DNA from: Limisphaerales bacterium
Lineage (GTDB): Bacteria; Verrucomicrobiota; Verrucomicrobiia; Limisphaerales; SXTU01
Assembly (NCBI GenBank): GCA_009773355.1
Contig: WRPG01000026.1
Location: forward strand, 1 to 64,000
Length of the DNA: 64,000 nucleotides
Direction: 5' to 3'
The number at the start of each line of letters is the position of its first letter. Position 1 is the first letter of the stretch. Positions 54,512 to 61,588 of the stretch are shown here, piece after piece. The notes below the pieces were generated by a model. That model worked only from the letters and a program-made list of their open reading frames with translations, was not told where the DNA came from and searched no databases. The position numbers were made by a program, and so were the translations under genes.

Positions 54512-54582
54512 GTGCCGGCGGCTTGCAGCCGCCGTTGGATGGACTGACCGAACCAAAGACGGCGACTGCAAGTCGCCGGCAC
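54512..54582. repeat. Compound palindrome between dxs and the MFS gene
   Basis: The 24-base arms 54512-54535 and 54559-54582 are reverse complements at 22 of 24 positions (GTGCCGGCGGCTTGCAG... against the version with GGCGACT). Each arm has an inner hairpin, GGCGGCT-TGC-AGCCGCC or GGCGACT-GCA-AGTCGCC. It is the same family as the element inside the GH31 gene at 47586-47661. Confidence 0.92.
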
Positions 54583-54637
54583 GGTGAATGGCCTCGCGCT
54601 GCGCGAAGTCGGTAGATGGACTCCAAAGCACACCGAT

Positions 54638-55858
54638 ATGTCCCTCACCCTCTTCGTCCGCCTCTGGTTCATGGTGTTCCTCCACTACTTCGTGTGGGGC
54701 ACCTGGTATGTCACGATGGGCACCTACCTGCACTCGACGCTCAAGTTCGAGGGCGGGCAGATCGGCCTGGCCTACGGCAGCACGGCGATTGGCGCGATGG
54801 TGTCGCCATTCTTCGCGGGGATCGTGGCGGACCGCTTCTTCGCCACGCAACGGCTACTCGGGACGTTGCACCTCATCGGCGCGGCGTTGCTCTGGTATGT
54901 CTCGACGCTGAAGAGCTTCGGACAGTTCTACCCGGTGCTCATCGCCTACACCATCAGCTACATGGCCGGCCACGGGCTGACGAACGCGCTAACGCTCGCG
55001 CACTCGAAGAACCCTGCGAAGGAGTTTCCGCTGGTGATGATGATGGGCAGCGTGGGGTGGATTGCTGCGGGCTTCGCTGTCAGCAAGCTGAAGTTTGAGA
55101 ACAACGCCGGGATGTTCCAGCTCGCGGCGGGCGCGGCGCTGGTAATGGGCCTCTACTCGTTCACCCTGCCGCACACGCCGCCCAAGGGTGCGGGCGTGCC
55201 GGTGTCCTTGCGCACGATGCTCGGCCTCGACGCGCTCAAGCTGATGCGCGACCGGTCGTTCGCCACGTTCATGATATGCTCGTTCCTGATTTGCGTGCCG
55301 TTGAGCTTCTACTTCAGCCTGGTTCATATTTGCGCGGGCGAGGCGAAAATCGAAGAAGCCGCCATGAAGCTGACTGGCGCGCAGGTTTCGGATGTCGTGT
55401 TCCTGCTGCTCCTGCCCTTCTTGCTCAAGCGGCTCGGGGTGAAAGGCATTCTCATCCTCGGCATGATTGCGTGGACGGTGCGCTTCGGGCTGCTTGCGCA
55501 GTTCGACCAGATGCGTGACGCGGTCTGGCTGTTCTACCTCGCCATCGCCGTCCACGGCATGTGCTACGACTACATCTTCGTGATGGGCCGGATGTATGTG
55601 GACAACCGCGCCAGCGAGGACATCCGCGCGGCGACGCAGGGCTTCCACGCGTTCGTGACGCTGGGCGCGGGGATGTTCGTCGGGTCGTGGCTCTCCGGCG
55701 TGGTAGGGCAGCACTACACGAACGCCGGGGGCGCGACGCACAACTGGTCCAGCATCTGGCTTGTGCCGGCGGTGATGTCGGCGGTGCTGATCTTCGTGTT
55801 CGCGGTGCTGTTCAAGGACAACCCGCCGTCGAAGGCGGAGGAGCCAGCCCAGAGCTGA
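54638..55858 (+). CDS. MFS transporter, nucleoside:H+ symporter-like
   Basis: A 406-residue inner-membrane transporter with about twelve hydrophobic segments. LFVRLWFMVFLHYFVWGTWYVTMGTYL at the start and IGLAYGSTAIGAMVSPFFAGIVADRFF are close in style to NupG/XapB nucleoside permeases, as is the SVGWIAAGFAVSKLKF stretch. Such proteins import nucleosides with protons; sugar transport cannot be excluded. ATG 54638 is chosen because it begins at the first membrane segment and lies downstream of the palindromic element at 54512-54582. Confidence 0.82.
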   Translation: MSLTLFVRLWFMVFLHYFVWGTWYVTMGTYLHSTLKFEGGQIGLAYGSTAIGAMVSPFFAGIVADRFFATQRLLGTLHLIGAALLWYVSTLKSFGQFYPVLIAYTISYMAGHGLTNALTLAHSKNPAKEFPLVMMMGSVGWIAAGFAVSKLKFENNAGMFQLAAGAALVMGLYSFTLPHTPPKGAGVPVSLRTMLGLDALKLMRDRSFATFMICSFLICVPLSFYFSLVHICAGEAKIEEAAMKLTGAQVSDVVFLLLLPFLLKRLGVKGILILGMIAWTVRFGLLAQFDQMRDAVWLFYLAIAVHGMCYDYIFVMGRMYVDNRASEDIRAATQGFHAFVTLGAGMFVGSWLSGVVGQHYTNAGGATHNWSSIWLVPAVMSAVLIFVFAVLFKDNPPSKAEEPAQS

Positions 55859-55927
55859 CGGGAAAAACCCGTTGACACTTCCGGCGGGAAACTGCCACTT
55901 TCCGCACCGTTCGCCCCGAGGCGGACA

Positions 55928-56043
55928 CTCATCCAGAGTGACTGAGGGACTGGCCCGATGAAGTCACGGCAACCGATTGCGGCGCGTCCGCAGTGACCAG
56001 GTGCTAATTCCAGCTCCAGCCGCAAGGCCGGGGGAAAGATGAG
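55928..56043 (+). promoter_or_regulatory. SAM-I (S-box) riboswitch aptamer
   Basis: P1 is CTCATC (55928-55933) pairing with GATGAG (56038-56043). Between them are the SAM-I hallmarks: AGAGTGACTGAGGGACTGGC, CCGATGAAGTCACGGCAACC, then GTGACCAGGTGCTAATTCCA and GGAAAGATGAG. These form the kink-turn, pseudoknot and SAM-binding core. S-adenosylmethionine binding stabilises P1. GATGAGAAG (56038-56046) can alternatively pair with CTTCTCATC (56071-56079) in the terminator, so SAM should turn the downstream genes off. Confidence 0.96.
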
Positions 56044-56066
56044 AAGCGAGCGCGTGTTGTTTTGCG

Positions 56067-56098
56067 GCCCCTTCTCATCCAGATGAGTCGGGGCTTTT
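56067..56098 (+). terminator. SAM riboswitch expression platform (attenuator)
   Basis: GCCCC-TT-CTCATC-CA-GATGAG-TC-GGGGC forms a strong hairpin followed by TTTT. Its 5' half (CTTCTCATC) can instead pair with the 3' strand of the aptamer P1 (56038-56046) to form an antiterminator. It lies 35 bases before the start codon of the threonine-synthase-like gene. Confidence 0.92.
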
Positions 56099-56132
56099 GT
56101 TTTGCCCTGAAACAGACGCGGTCAGGCAAATT

Positions 56133-57395
56133 ATGGACAAGCACGAAGGTTTCATGAAGGCGCTCAAGTGCCGCGAGTGCGGCAAGGAGTATCCCCTCAG
56201 CGCCACGCACGTCTGCGAGTTTGACTTCGGCCCGCTCGAAGTCGCCTACGACTACGACCGCATCAAGCAGTCGCTCACCCGCGCCGCCATCGAGGCGCGC
56301 CCGCACACGATGTGGCGCTACCGCGAGCTGCTGCCCATCGCGGGCGAGCCGACCGTGGGAACCCAGGTCGGCTACACGCCACTGGTGAAAGCCGATCGCC
56401 TCGCCAAGCGCCTGGGCATCCGCGAACTGTGGGTGAAGAACGACGCGGTGAACTACCCCACTCTCTCCTTCAAAGACCGCGTGGTCAGCGTTGCCCTCAG
56501 CCGCTCGAAGGAACTCGGCTTCAAGACTGTCGCCTGCGCGTCCACCGGCAATCTCGCCAACTCCGTCGCCGCGAACGCCGCCGCCGCCGGCCTCAAGTCC
56601 TACGTCTTCATCCCGTCCGACCTCGAACTCGGCAAGGTCGTCAACTCGCTCGTGTATGGCGCGAACGTCATCAGCATCAAGGGCCATTACGACGAGGTGA
56701 ACCGCCTGTGCGCGGAGATCGCCGGCAAGTTCGGCTGGGCCTTCGTGAACGTGAACATGAGGCCCTACTACGCCGAGGGCAGCAAGAGCCTCGGCTACGA
56801 GGTCTGCGAGCAGCTCGGCTGGCGCACACCGCAGCACACCGTCGTGCCGATGGCCAGCGGGTCGCTGCTGACGAAGATTCACAAGAGCTATCAGGAGTTC
56901 GCCAAGCTCGGCCTCGTGTCCGAGAGCAACTGGCACATCCACGGTGCGCAGGCCACGGGTTGCAATCCCATCAGCGCGGCGGAGAAGGCGGGCCTCGACT
57001 TCTTCAAGCCAGTGAAGCCGAACACCATCGCCAAGAGCCTCGCCATCGGCACGCCCGCCGACGGCTTCTACGCGCTGCGCGTGATGAAGGAAACCGGCGG
57101 CCATGCCGACGACGTGACTGATGACGAGGTGCGTGACGGCATCCGTCTGCTGGCCGAGTGCGAAGGCATCTTCGCCGAGACCGCCGGCGGCGTGACCGTG
57201 GGCGTGGCGAAGAAGCTCATCGCCTCCGGCAAGATTCCCGCGAACGACTCCGCCGTCCTCTGCATCACCGGCAACGGCCTCAAGACGCTCGAAGCCATGG
57301 TCGGCCACGTGGGCCAGATCCGCGAAATCCGACCCAGCCTGCGCGAGTTCGAGGCGATGCTCAAAGACGAAGAGAAGCAACCTGTGACTGTCTGA
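56133..57395 (+). CDS. Threonine-synthase-like PLP enzyme under SAM riboswitch control
   Basis: A 420-residue PLP fold-type II enzyme. An N-terminal ribbon (LKCRECGKEYPLSATHVC, three Cys plus His) precedes the catalytic domain. This has VGYTPLVKADRLA, the Schiff-base lysine K114 in PTLSFKDRVVSVALSRSKELG, the phosphate-binding ACASTGNLANSVAANAAAAGL, and SGSLLTKIHKSYQEF and ITGNGLKTLEAM. By family it would turn O-phosphohomoserine into threonine. Yet it is preceded by a SAM-OFF riboswitch and followed by a ThiS/MoaD-type carrier and a NIL protein, which points to the methionine branch. It may perform beta- or gamma-replacement with a thiocarboxylate sulfur to give homocysteine; that is inference. 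ATG 56133 is used, with ATG 56154 (after GAAGG) also possible. Confidence 0.9.
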   Translation: MDKHEGFMKALKCRECGKEYPLSATHVCEFDFGPLEVAYDYDRIKQSLTRAAIEARPHTMWRYRELLPIAGEPTVGTQVGYTPLVKADRLAKRLGIRELWVKNDAVNYPTLSFKDRVVSVALSRSKELGFKTVACASTGNLANSVAANAAAAGLKSYVFIPSDLELGKVVNSLVYGANVISIKGHYDEVNRLCAEIAGKFGWAFVNVNMRPYYAEGSKSLGYEVCEQLGWRTPQHTVVPMASGSLLTKIHKSYQEFAKLGLVSESNWHIHGAQATGCNPISAAEKAGLDFFKPVKPNTIAKSLAIGTPADGFYALRVMKETGGHADDVTDDEVRDGIRLLAECEGIFAETAGGVTVGVAKKLIASGKIPANDSAVLCITGNGLKTLEAMVGHVGQIREIRPSLREFEAMLKDEEKQPVTV

Positions 57396-57403
57396 AACCA
57401 AAA

Positions 57404-57478
57404 CGGAGTGTTGGAGTAGTGGAGTGCCGGAGTTATGCTCCTCCCACGGCCCCAACTCTCCATCACTCCAACACCCCG
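57404..57478. repeat. Palindromic element between the thrC-like and moaD-like genes
   Basis: The 29-base arms 57404-57432 (CGGAGTGTTGGAGTAGTGGA...) and 57450-57478 are reverse complements at about 22 of 29 positions, with a perfect outer GTGTTGGAGT/ACTCCAACAC. The word is GGAGTGTTGGAGTAGT. It begins eight bases after the enzyme stop and ends six bases before the carrier start. Confidence 0.85.
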
Positions 57479-57484
57479 CTCCCC

Positions 57485-57760
57485 ATGCCCATCAACGTCC
57501 GCATCCCCACCCCGCTCCGCCAGCTCACCGGCGGCGAGGAAACCGTCATCGTCACCGCCGCCAGCGTCGGCGCGGCCATCGCCGAATTGCAGGCCAAGTA
57601 TCCCGGCATCAAGGACCGGCTGCTCGACGACAAGGGCGAGGTCCGCCGCTTCGTGAACGTGTATGTGAACGAGGAGGACATCCGCTTCCTCCAGAACCAG
57701 GCCACGCCCCTCAAGGACGGCGACGAGATCAGCATCATCCCGGCGATTGCAGGGGGCTGA
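57485..57760 (+). CDS. MoaD/ThiS-family sulfur-carrier protein
   Basis: A 91-residue beta-grasp protein: MPINVRIPTPLRQLTGGEETVIVTAASVGAAI at the N-terminus, the helix AELQAKYPGIKDRLLDD, VYVNEEDIRFLQN and PLKDGDEISIIPAIAGG at the end. The exposed C-terminal Gly-Gly is the key feature. In this family it is adenylated and turned into a thiocarboxylate that donates sulfur (MoaD for molybdopterin, CysO for cysteine, HcyS for homocysteine). No molybdopterin gene is nearby. Its place after a SAM-regulated PLP enzyme suggests a CysO/HcyS-like role. No JAMM protease or ThiF-type activator is visible in the window. Confidence 0.92.
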   Translation: MPINVRIPTPLRQLTGGEETVIVTAASVGAAIAELQAKYPGIKDRLLDDKGEVRRFVNVYVNEEDIRFLQNQATPLKDGDEISIIPAIAGG

Positions 57761-57775
57761 GAACTCTCTTGGCAG

Positions 57776-58162
57776 ATGAACAAGTGGCAAATCATCTGCC
57801 CGCTCGCGGCAATAGCCATCGTCGGACTGGTGATGGTCTGGCTACAGCCCTACGGTCAGCGCAAGGCGAACCGTTATCTCGAAGTTCAAGCTCTCCAAAC
57901 TGGCTGGGATTTGGTGAAGACCACCAACTCGCCGCAACTGGTCCGTATTGGGCCAGGTTTGGAGGGAAGGCTTGCGAGTTTGCTTCACACGAACGCTGGC
58001 GTTTTTCAAGTCCTCCTCGGAGACGAACCATCGCCCATCGGAAACGGCAAAGCCTCCTGTCGCTTGATTCTGACCAACGCGGCAGCCGACAGTTTGGGCA
58101 TCCGCCTCCGCGCGGATTCAGGCAAGTTCCATGTGCTGGGTTATTACAGTCTTACTCCGTAG
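57776..58162 (+). CDS. Hypothetical protein with N-terminal membrane anchor
   Basis: A 128-residue protein with one N-terminal hydrophobic segment (IICPLAAIAIVGLVMVWLQPYG), then a soluble part (LVKTTNSPQLVRIGPGLEGRLASLLHTNAGVFQVLLGDE and CRLILTNAAADSLGIRLRADSG). No family is recognised. It starts 15 bases after the sulfur-carrier stop. Its base composition is less GC-rich than its neighbours, so it may be a later arrival and not part of the sulfur pathway. Confidence 0.6.
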   Translation: MNKWQIICPLAAIAIVGLVMVWLQPYGQRKANRYLEVQALQTGWDLVKTTNSPQLVRIGPGLEGRLASLLHTNAGVFQVLLGDEPSPIGNGKASCRLILTNAAADSLGIRLRADSGKFHVLGYYSLTP

Positions 58163-58216
58163 CCAGACTCCACGCGCCGCTTTGACAATTCGTAATTCCC
58201 GCTACCATTCTCACCT

Positions 58217-58534
58217 ATGTCCTCTCCCAAAAAGAAACCCGCCGCCAAGCCCGAGGCGAAAGCCGACGCGCCGCTCCCGCCCGACCCGCGCCAGTCCAAG
58301 TCGCGGCTCTGGCTCACCTTCCCCGCGCCGCTCATCACGCGCCCGGTGATCTGGGAGCTGGGGCAGAAGTTCAAGGTCGTCTTCAACCTGCGGCAGGTCA
58401 GCGTGGGCAAGGACATCGGCATCGTCTGCCTCGAACTCGACGGCGCACGCTCGGAAATCCGCGCGGCCATCAACTGGCTCGAAGGCCTCGGCATCGAGGT
58501 CGAGCCGGTGGAAATCAGCGTGCTGGAGTCTTAG
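58217..58534 (+). CDS. NIL-domain protein
   Basis: A 105-residue protein with a Lys/Ala/Pro-rich start (PKKKPAAKPEAKADAPLPP) and a NIL domain: RLWLTFPAPLITRPVIWELGQKFKVVFNLRQVSVGKDIGIVCLELDGARSEIRAAINWLEGLGIEVEPVEIS. NIL is the regulatory domain at the end of MetN methionine importers; it also occurs in stand-alone proteins of bacterial and archaeal homocysteine synthesis (with ferredoxin and the DUF39 enzyme). Here it probably senses or supports methionine-branch sulfur transfer together with the upstream enzyme and carrier. The TAG stop is part of the palindromic element that follows. Confidence 0.85.
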   Translation: MSSPKKKPAAKPEAKADAPLPPDPRQSKSRLWLTFPAPLITRPVIWELGQKFKVVFNLRQVSVGKDIGIVCLELDGARSEIRAAINWLEGLGIEVEPVEISVLES

Positions 58535-58610
58535 CAGCCGGCGTGAGGAGGCTCTGAATTTCTGTTTCCCTTGTTCCAGTTTGAAGTGAGCCTCCTCACG
58601 TCGGCTGCTA
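58532..58610. repeat. Palindromic element between the NIL and DUF309 genes
   Basis: The 23-base arms 58532-58554 (TAGCAGCCGGCGTGAGGAGG...) and 58588-58610 are reverse complements at 22 of 23 positions, with a 33-base middle. The first three bases are the TAG stop of the NIL gene, and the right arm ends ten bases before the DUF309 start. Confidence 0.92.
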
Positions 58611-58620
58611 CCCTCGAAGC

Positions 58621-59067
58621 GTGAGCCACAAGTCTCCCAAAATCGCCGCTCTCATCGCAGACCTTCAGGGCCGCGATCTTCCGGCGCACTACCTCGGCTG
58701 GTTCGCGTGCTTCAATCGTGGCCTGTTCTACGAGGCCCACGACGTGCTGGAGGAACTCTGGCTCGCCGACCGCCACGGGCCAAACGGCAACTTTTACAAG
58801 GGCCTCATCCAGCTCGCCGGCGCGTTCGTCCACCTGCAGAAGGACTGCCCGAAATACCCGCGCCTGCGCCCCGCCGCCGCGCTGTTCACGCTGGCGGAAG
58901 AAAACTTTCGCCCCTATCCCGCGGTGCATGAGCGGCTGGATTTGGACCACGTCCGCGCGCTCATCGCCGACTGGCGCGGGCGGCTCGTGACGACGGACTT
59001 CACCCGCAACCCGCTCACGCCGGACAACGCGCCAAAGCTGGTGCTGACCGAAGACGCCTTGCGCTGA
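58621..59067 (+). CDS. DUF309 family protein
   Basis: A 148-residue all-helical cytosolic protein with the DUF309 signature FNRGLFYEAHDVLEELWL, then NGNFYKGLIQLAGAFVHLQKDCPKYPRLRPAAALF. The His and Glu residues in E-A-H-D-V-L-E-E-L-W are conserved across the family and may bind metal. The function is unknown. GTG at 58621 is used. It converges with the MBL gene; a large palindromic element lies between the two stops. Confidence 0.85.
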   Translation: MSHKSPKIAALIADLQGRDLPAHYLGWFACFNRGLFYEAHDVLEELWLADRHGPNGNFYKGLIQLAGAFVHLQKDCPKYPRLRPAAALFTLAEENFRPYPAVHERLDLDHVRALIADWRGRLVTTDFTRNPLTPDNAPKLVLTEDALR

Positions 59068-59079
59068 GTCGTGAGGATT

Positions 59080-59224
59080 GGGTGGCACCCGCGTCCCGCG
59101 GGTCGTTTTCGGCGTCCCGCCGAAAACCTCGTGGCACGCTATTCCACTTCGGCCAAGTTTCAGATGGAGCCACGAAGGTTCGGGCGGGACGCCCGAACCG
59201 ACCCGCGAGACGCGGGTGCCACCC
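59080..59224. repeat. Large compound palindrome with two hairpins per arm
   Basis: The outer 26 bases 59080-59105 (GGGTGGCACCCGCGTCCCGC...) match the reverse complement of 59199-59224 with one change. Next inside are two matching hairpins: TTTTCGGCG-TCC-CGCCGAAAA (59106-59126) and TTCGGGCG-GGA-CGCCCGAA (59179-59197). Then CCTCGTGGC (59127-59135) pairs with GCCACGAAGG (59169-59178). The middle 33 bases are unpaired. It sits between convergent genes. Confidence 0.92.
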
Positions 59225-59242
59225 AAGGCAATCCGGTCGCCG

Positions 59243-60637
59243 TCACACCTCAATCGCCTGGTGCAGCACGGGCACGGTGACTTCGGACTTGGGCAGGAGG
59301 TGCTTCAAGGTCTCACCGAATGCGAGTGCGGACTCCTCCTCGCCGTGGATGACGAAGGTCTGCTTGATGTGGCCGGTGAGCGATTTCACGTAGGCGGACA
59401 GCTCGTTGCGGTCCGCGTGGCCGGAGAAGGCGTCAATCTTCGCCACGCGCGCGCGGATGGCGTGCGGCTCGCCGAGGATGTTCACCGGGCTGCGGCCCGC
59501 GAGGATTTGCGCGCCGAGCGTGTGTTCCGCACAGTAGCCGACGAAGAGGATCAGGTTCACCGGGTCGCCGCCGTGGTTCTTCAGGTGGTGCAACACGCGG
59601 CCCGCCTCCGCCATGCCGGACGCGCTGATGATGATGGCGGCCTCCTTGAGTTCGTTGAGCTTCATCGAGTGCGCCACGTCGCGGATGTAGGTGAGGTTCG
59701 TCATGCCGAAGGGATTGCCCTTCTCGCGCAGGAAGGCGTAGGTCGCCTCGTCGAAGCACTCCGGGTGCAGCCGGAAAATCTCCGTGGCGTTCGTGCTCAA
59801 CGGGCTGTCCACGTAGATGGGCACGGACGGCAGCCTCCCGGCGTCCGTGAGCTGGTTCAGCGCATAGACAATCTGCTGCGTGCGGCCCACGGAGAACGCC
59901 GGGATGATGACCTTGCCGCCGCGATTCACGGTGTCGGCGACGAGCTGGCACAACTCGTCGCGCGCGTCCACCGGGCTGGAGTGGACACGGTTGCCGTAGG
60001 TGCTCTCGATCTGGAGGAAGTCCACGTTCTCGACCGGCTGGGCGTCGCGGAGAATGTCCTGGCCGGGCCGCCCGATGTCACCGCTGAAGAGCCAGCGGAA
60101 CTTGCGCCCACCCTCGCGCACGTCCAGCACCACCTGCGCGGAGCCGAGGATATGGCCGGCGTCCTTGAACGTGACCGTCACGCCGTCCGCGATGGGCATG
60201 GGGCGGTCGTAGTTGATCGCGACGAACTGCCGGATGGCGCGCTCCGCGTCGGTGGCCGAATACAGCGGCTGCACCGGCGGCTTGCCCTGCTTGGCGCGCT
60301 TCTTCGAGACGAACTGCGCGTCCGCCTGCTGGATCGAGGCCGAGTCCTCCAGCATGATGCTGGCGAGGTCGCGCGTGGCGAAGGTCGAGTAGATGTTCCC
60401 GGCGAAGCCCTGCTTGCAGAGGTTGGGGAAATTGCCGCAGTGGTCAATGTGCGCGTGGCTGAGGATGGCGGCGTCGAGCGTCTTCGGGTCGAAGGGAAAG
60501 CAGCAGTTGCGCGTGATGGACTCCTCGCGCCGGCCCTGGTAAAGGCCGCACTCCAGCAGCAGCCGCTGCCCGTTGACCTCCAGCAGATACATCGAGCCGG
60601 TGGTCGTGCGCGTCGCCCCGTGGAAGTGAATTCGCAT
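59243..60637 (-). CDS. MBL-fold / beta-CASP RNA exonuclease-like protein
   Basis: A 464-residue protein of the CPSF-like beta-CASP group: MRIHFHGATRTTTGSMYLLE at the start, LECGLYQG, the metal motif SHAHIDHCGNFP, FKDAGHILGSAQVVL, FSGDIGRPGQDILRD and ESTYGNR. The beta-CASP inserts include IIPAFSVGRTQQIVYAL, YVDSPLST and IISASGMAEAGRVLHHL, followed by KIDAFSGHADRNEL and VIHGEEESALAF. Family members process or degrade RNA. Length and catalytic residues are complete. It is a single gene convergent with the DUF309 gene. Confidence 0.94.
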   Translation of the reverse strand: MRIHFHGATRTTTGSMYLLEVNGQRLLLECGLYQGRREESITRNCCFPFDPKTLDAAILSHAHIDHCGNFPNLCKQGFAGNIYSTFATRDLASIMLEDSASIQQADAQFVSKKRAKQGKPPVQPLYSATDAERAIRQFVAINYDRPMPIADGVTVTFKDAGHILGSAQVVLDVREGGRKFRWLFSGDIGRPGQDILRDAQPVENVDFLQIESTYGNRVHSSPVDARDELCQLVADTVNRGGKVIIPAFSVGRTQQIVYALNQLTDAGRLPSVPIYVDSPLSTNATEIFRLHPECFDEATYAFLREKGNPFGMTNLTYIRDVAHSMKLNELKEAAIIISASGMAEAGRVLHHLKNHGGDPVNLILFVGYCAEHTLGAQILAGRSPVNILGEPHAIRARVAKIDAFSGHADRNELSAYVKSLTGHIKQTFVIHGEEESALAFGETLKHLLPKSEVTVPVLHQAIEV

Positions 60638-60648
60638 GGCGCGAGCGT

Positions 60649-60683
60649 AAGTTCAAAGTTTGAGGTTCAAAGTTCAAAGTTGG
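60649..60683. repeat. GTTCAAAGT word repeat upstream of the MBL gene
   Basis: AAGTTCAAAGTTTGAGG is followed directly by TTCAAAGTTCAAAGTTGG, four variants of the same nine-base word, 12 bases upstream of the minus-strand MBL start. It is a single arm with no inverted partner. The same word occurs inside hrpB (17650-17687) and in the element at 62917. Confidence 0.7.
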
Positions 60684-60747
60684 CCGGGGCGCTCCGCCAA
60701 GCCGTGCCGGTGCTGGGACAGGCTGCCGCCCTCATTGGCGGCGGACT

Positions 60748-61563
60748 TCAGTCGGCCGGATCGAGCGACCAGATGCCCCGCGGGGAGGCGGCGGTGCCGG
60801 TGCCGATGGTTTTGATCGGCTCGATGGCCTCCACATGGCCGTCACAGAGGAGGAACGTCGGCTTGTTGGTGTGGAAGGGGATGACGCCCGTGCCAGACAC
60901 CCCGGCCTGCAATTCCGCCAGGCTGCGCGACACCGACTGGGAGACGCCGCCCGCGTTGTTGCCGGAGAAGGGCTTCTCCGCCATGAGCATGGTGGAGGCG
61001 GGCGCCAGGGCATCGGTGAACCGTTTGTTGGCCGGGTTGTTGCCGTTGATGCCGGTGCTGATGGAGCCGCCCGATTGCACGTTGGGCATGGAGTAGGTGC
61101 GCGCCACGTTGGTCGGCGTCCCGGTGAGGCTGAGGCGGGGGACCGCGTCGGCCGGGCACTTGAGGAGCGCGCTGTATTTGCTGGCCGGCACGATCTGCGC
61201 CTCCGATTCGGCCGTGGTCATCAAGGGCACGCCCAGGTAGGTCGAGAGGTAATCATCGAAGCTGACTTCCCGGCGGGTCGCAAAGCCGCCGGGGACGTTG
61301 TAGGCGAGGGCGATTTTGTCCTCGTAGTCGGAGGCATACAGCGCAAAGGCCATCCCCATCTGCTTGGAGTTGTTCAGGCAGCCGGTCTGCTTGGCCTTCG
61401 CCTTGGCCTTGCTCAGGGCGGGCAGGAGCATGCCCGCCAGAATCGCGATGATGGCGATGACGACGAGCAGTTCAATCAGGGTGAAGGCCAGGGCGCGGCG
61501 CACTGAAGCGGCACGAGGCGGGCGGGAGGGGTTCATTTGTGTTGCGGGTTGGTTTGCTTTCAT
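60748..61563 (-). CDS. Type II secretion pseudopilin-like protein
   Basis: A 271-residue protein with a prepilin leader and N-methylation motif: [42 protein letters not shown]. The rest is a DUF1559-like globular part with [29 protein letters not shown] and the H-x9-DG type ending. Planctomycetes and Verrucomicrobia encode dozens of these; they are cleaved by prepilin peptidase and assembled into a periplasmic pseudopilus or surface structure. The start may instead be the internal ATG at 61536, which gives a leader of more usual length. A small lipoprotein gene follows upstream on the same strand. Confidence 0.9.
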   Translation of the reverse strand: MKANQPATQMNPSRPPRAASVRRALAFTLIELLVVIAIIAILAGMLLPALSKAKAKAKQTGCLNNSKQMGMAFALYASDYEDKIALAYNVPGGFATRREVSFDDYLSTYLGVPLMTTAESEAQIVPASKYSALLKCPADAVPRLSLTGTPTNVARTYSMPNVQSGGSISTGINGNNPANKRFTDALAPASTMLMAEKPFSGNNAGGVSQSVSRSLAELQAGVSGTGVIPFHTNKPTFLLCDGHVEAIEPIKTIGTGTAASPRGIWSLDPAD

Positions 61564-61588
61564 TCGCTGTTGGGGTTGGTGGTTGAGC

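Noticed and set aside
52511-54850. A 779-codon minus-strand open frame opposite dxs
   Set aside because: It is a mirror of the dxs reading frame, with no recognisable protein family.
57485-57760. MoaD for molybdopterin synthesis
   Set aside because: The fold and Gly-Gly end fit, but no other molybdopterin gene is nearby and the gene lies in a SAM-controlled group, so a sulfur-carrier role in amino-acid synthesis is favoured.
59078-61096. A 672-codon plus-strand open frame opposite the MBL/beta-CASP gene
   Set aside because: It starts inside the large palindrome and runs antisense to two clear minus-strand genes. The composition is typical of a shadow frame.
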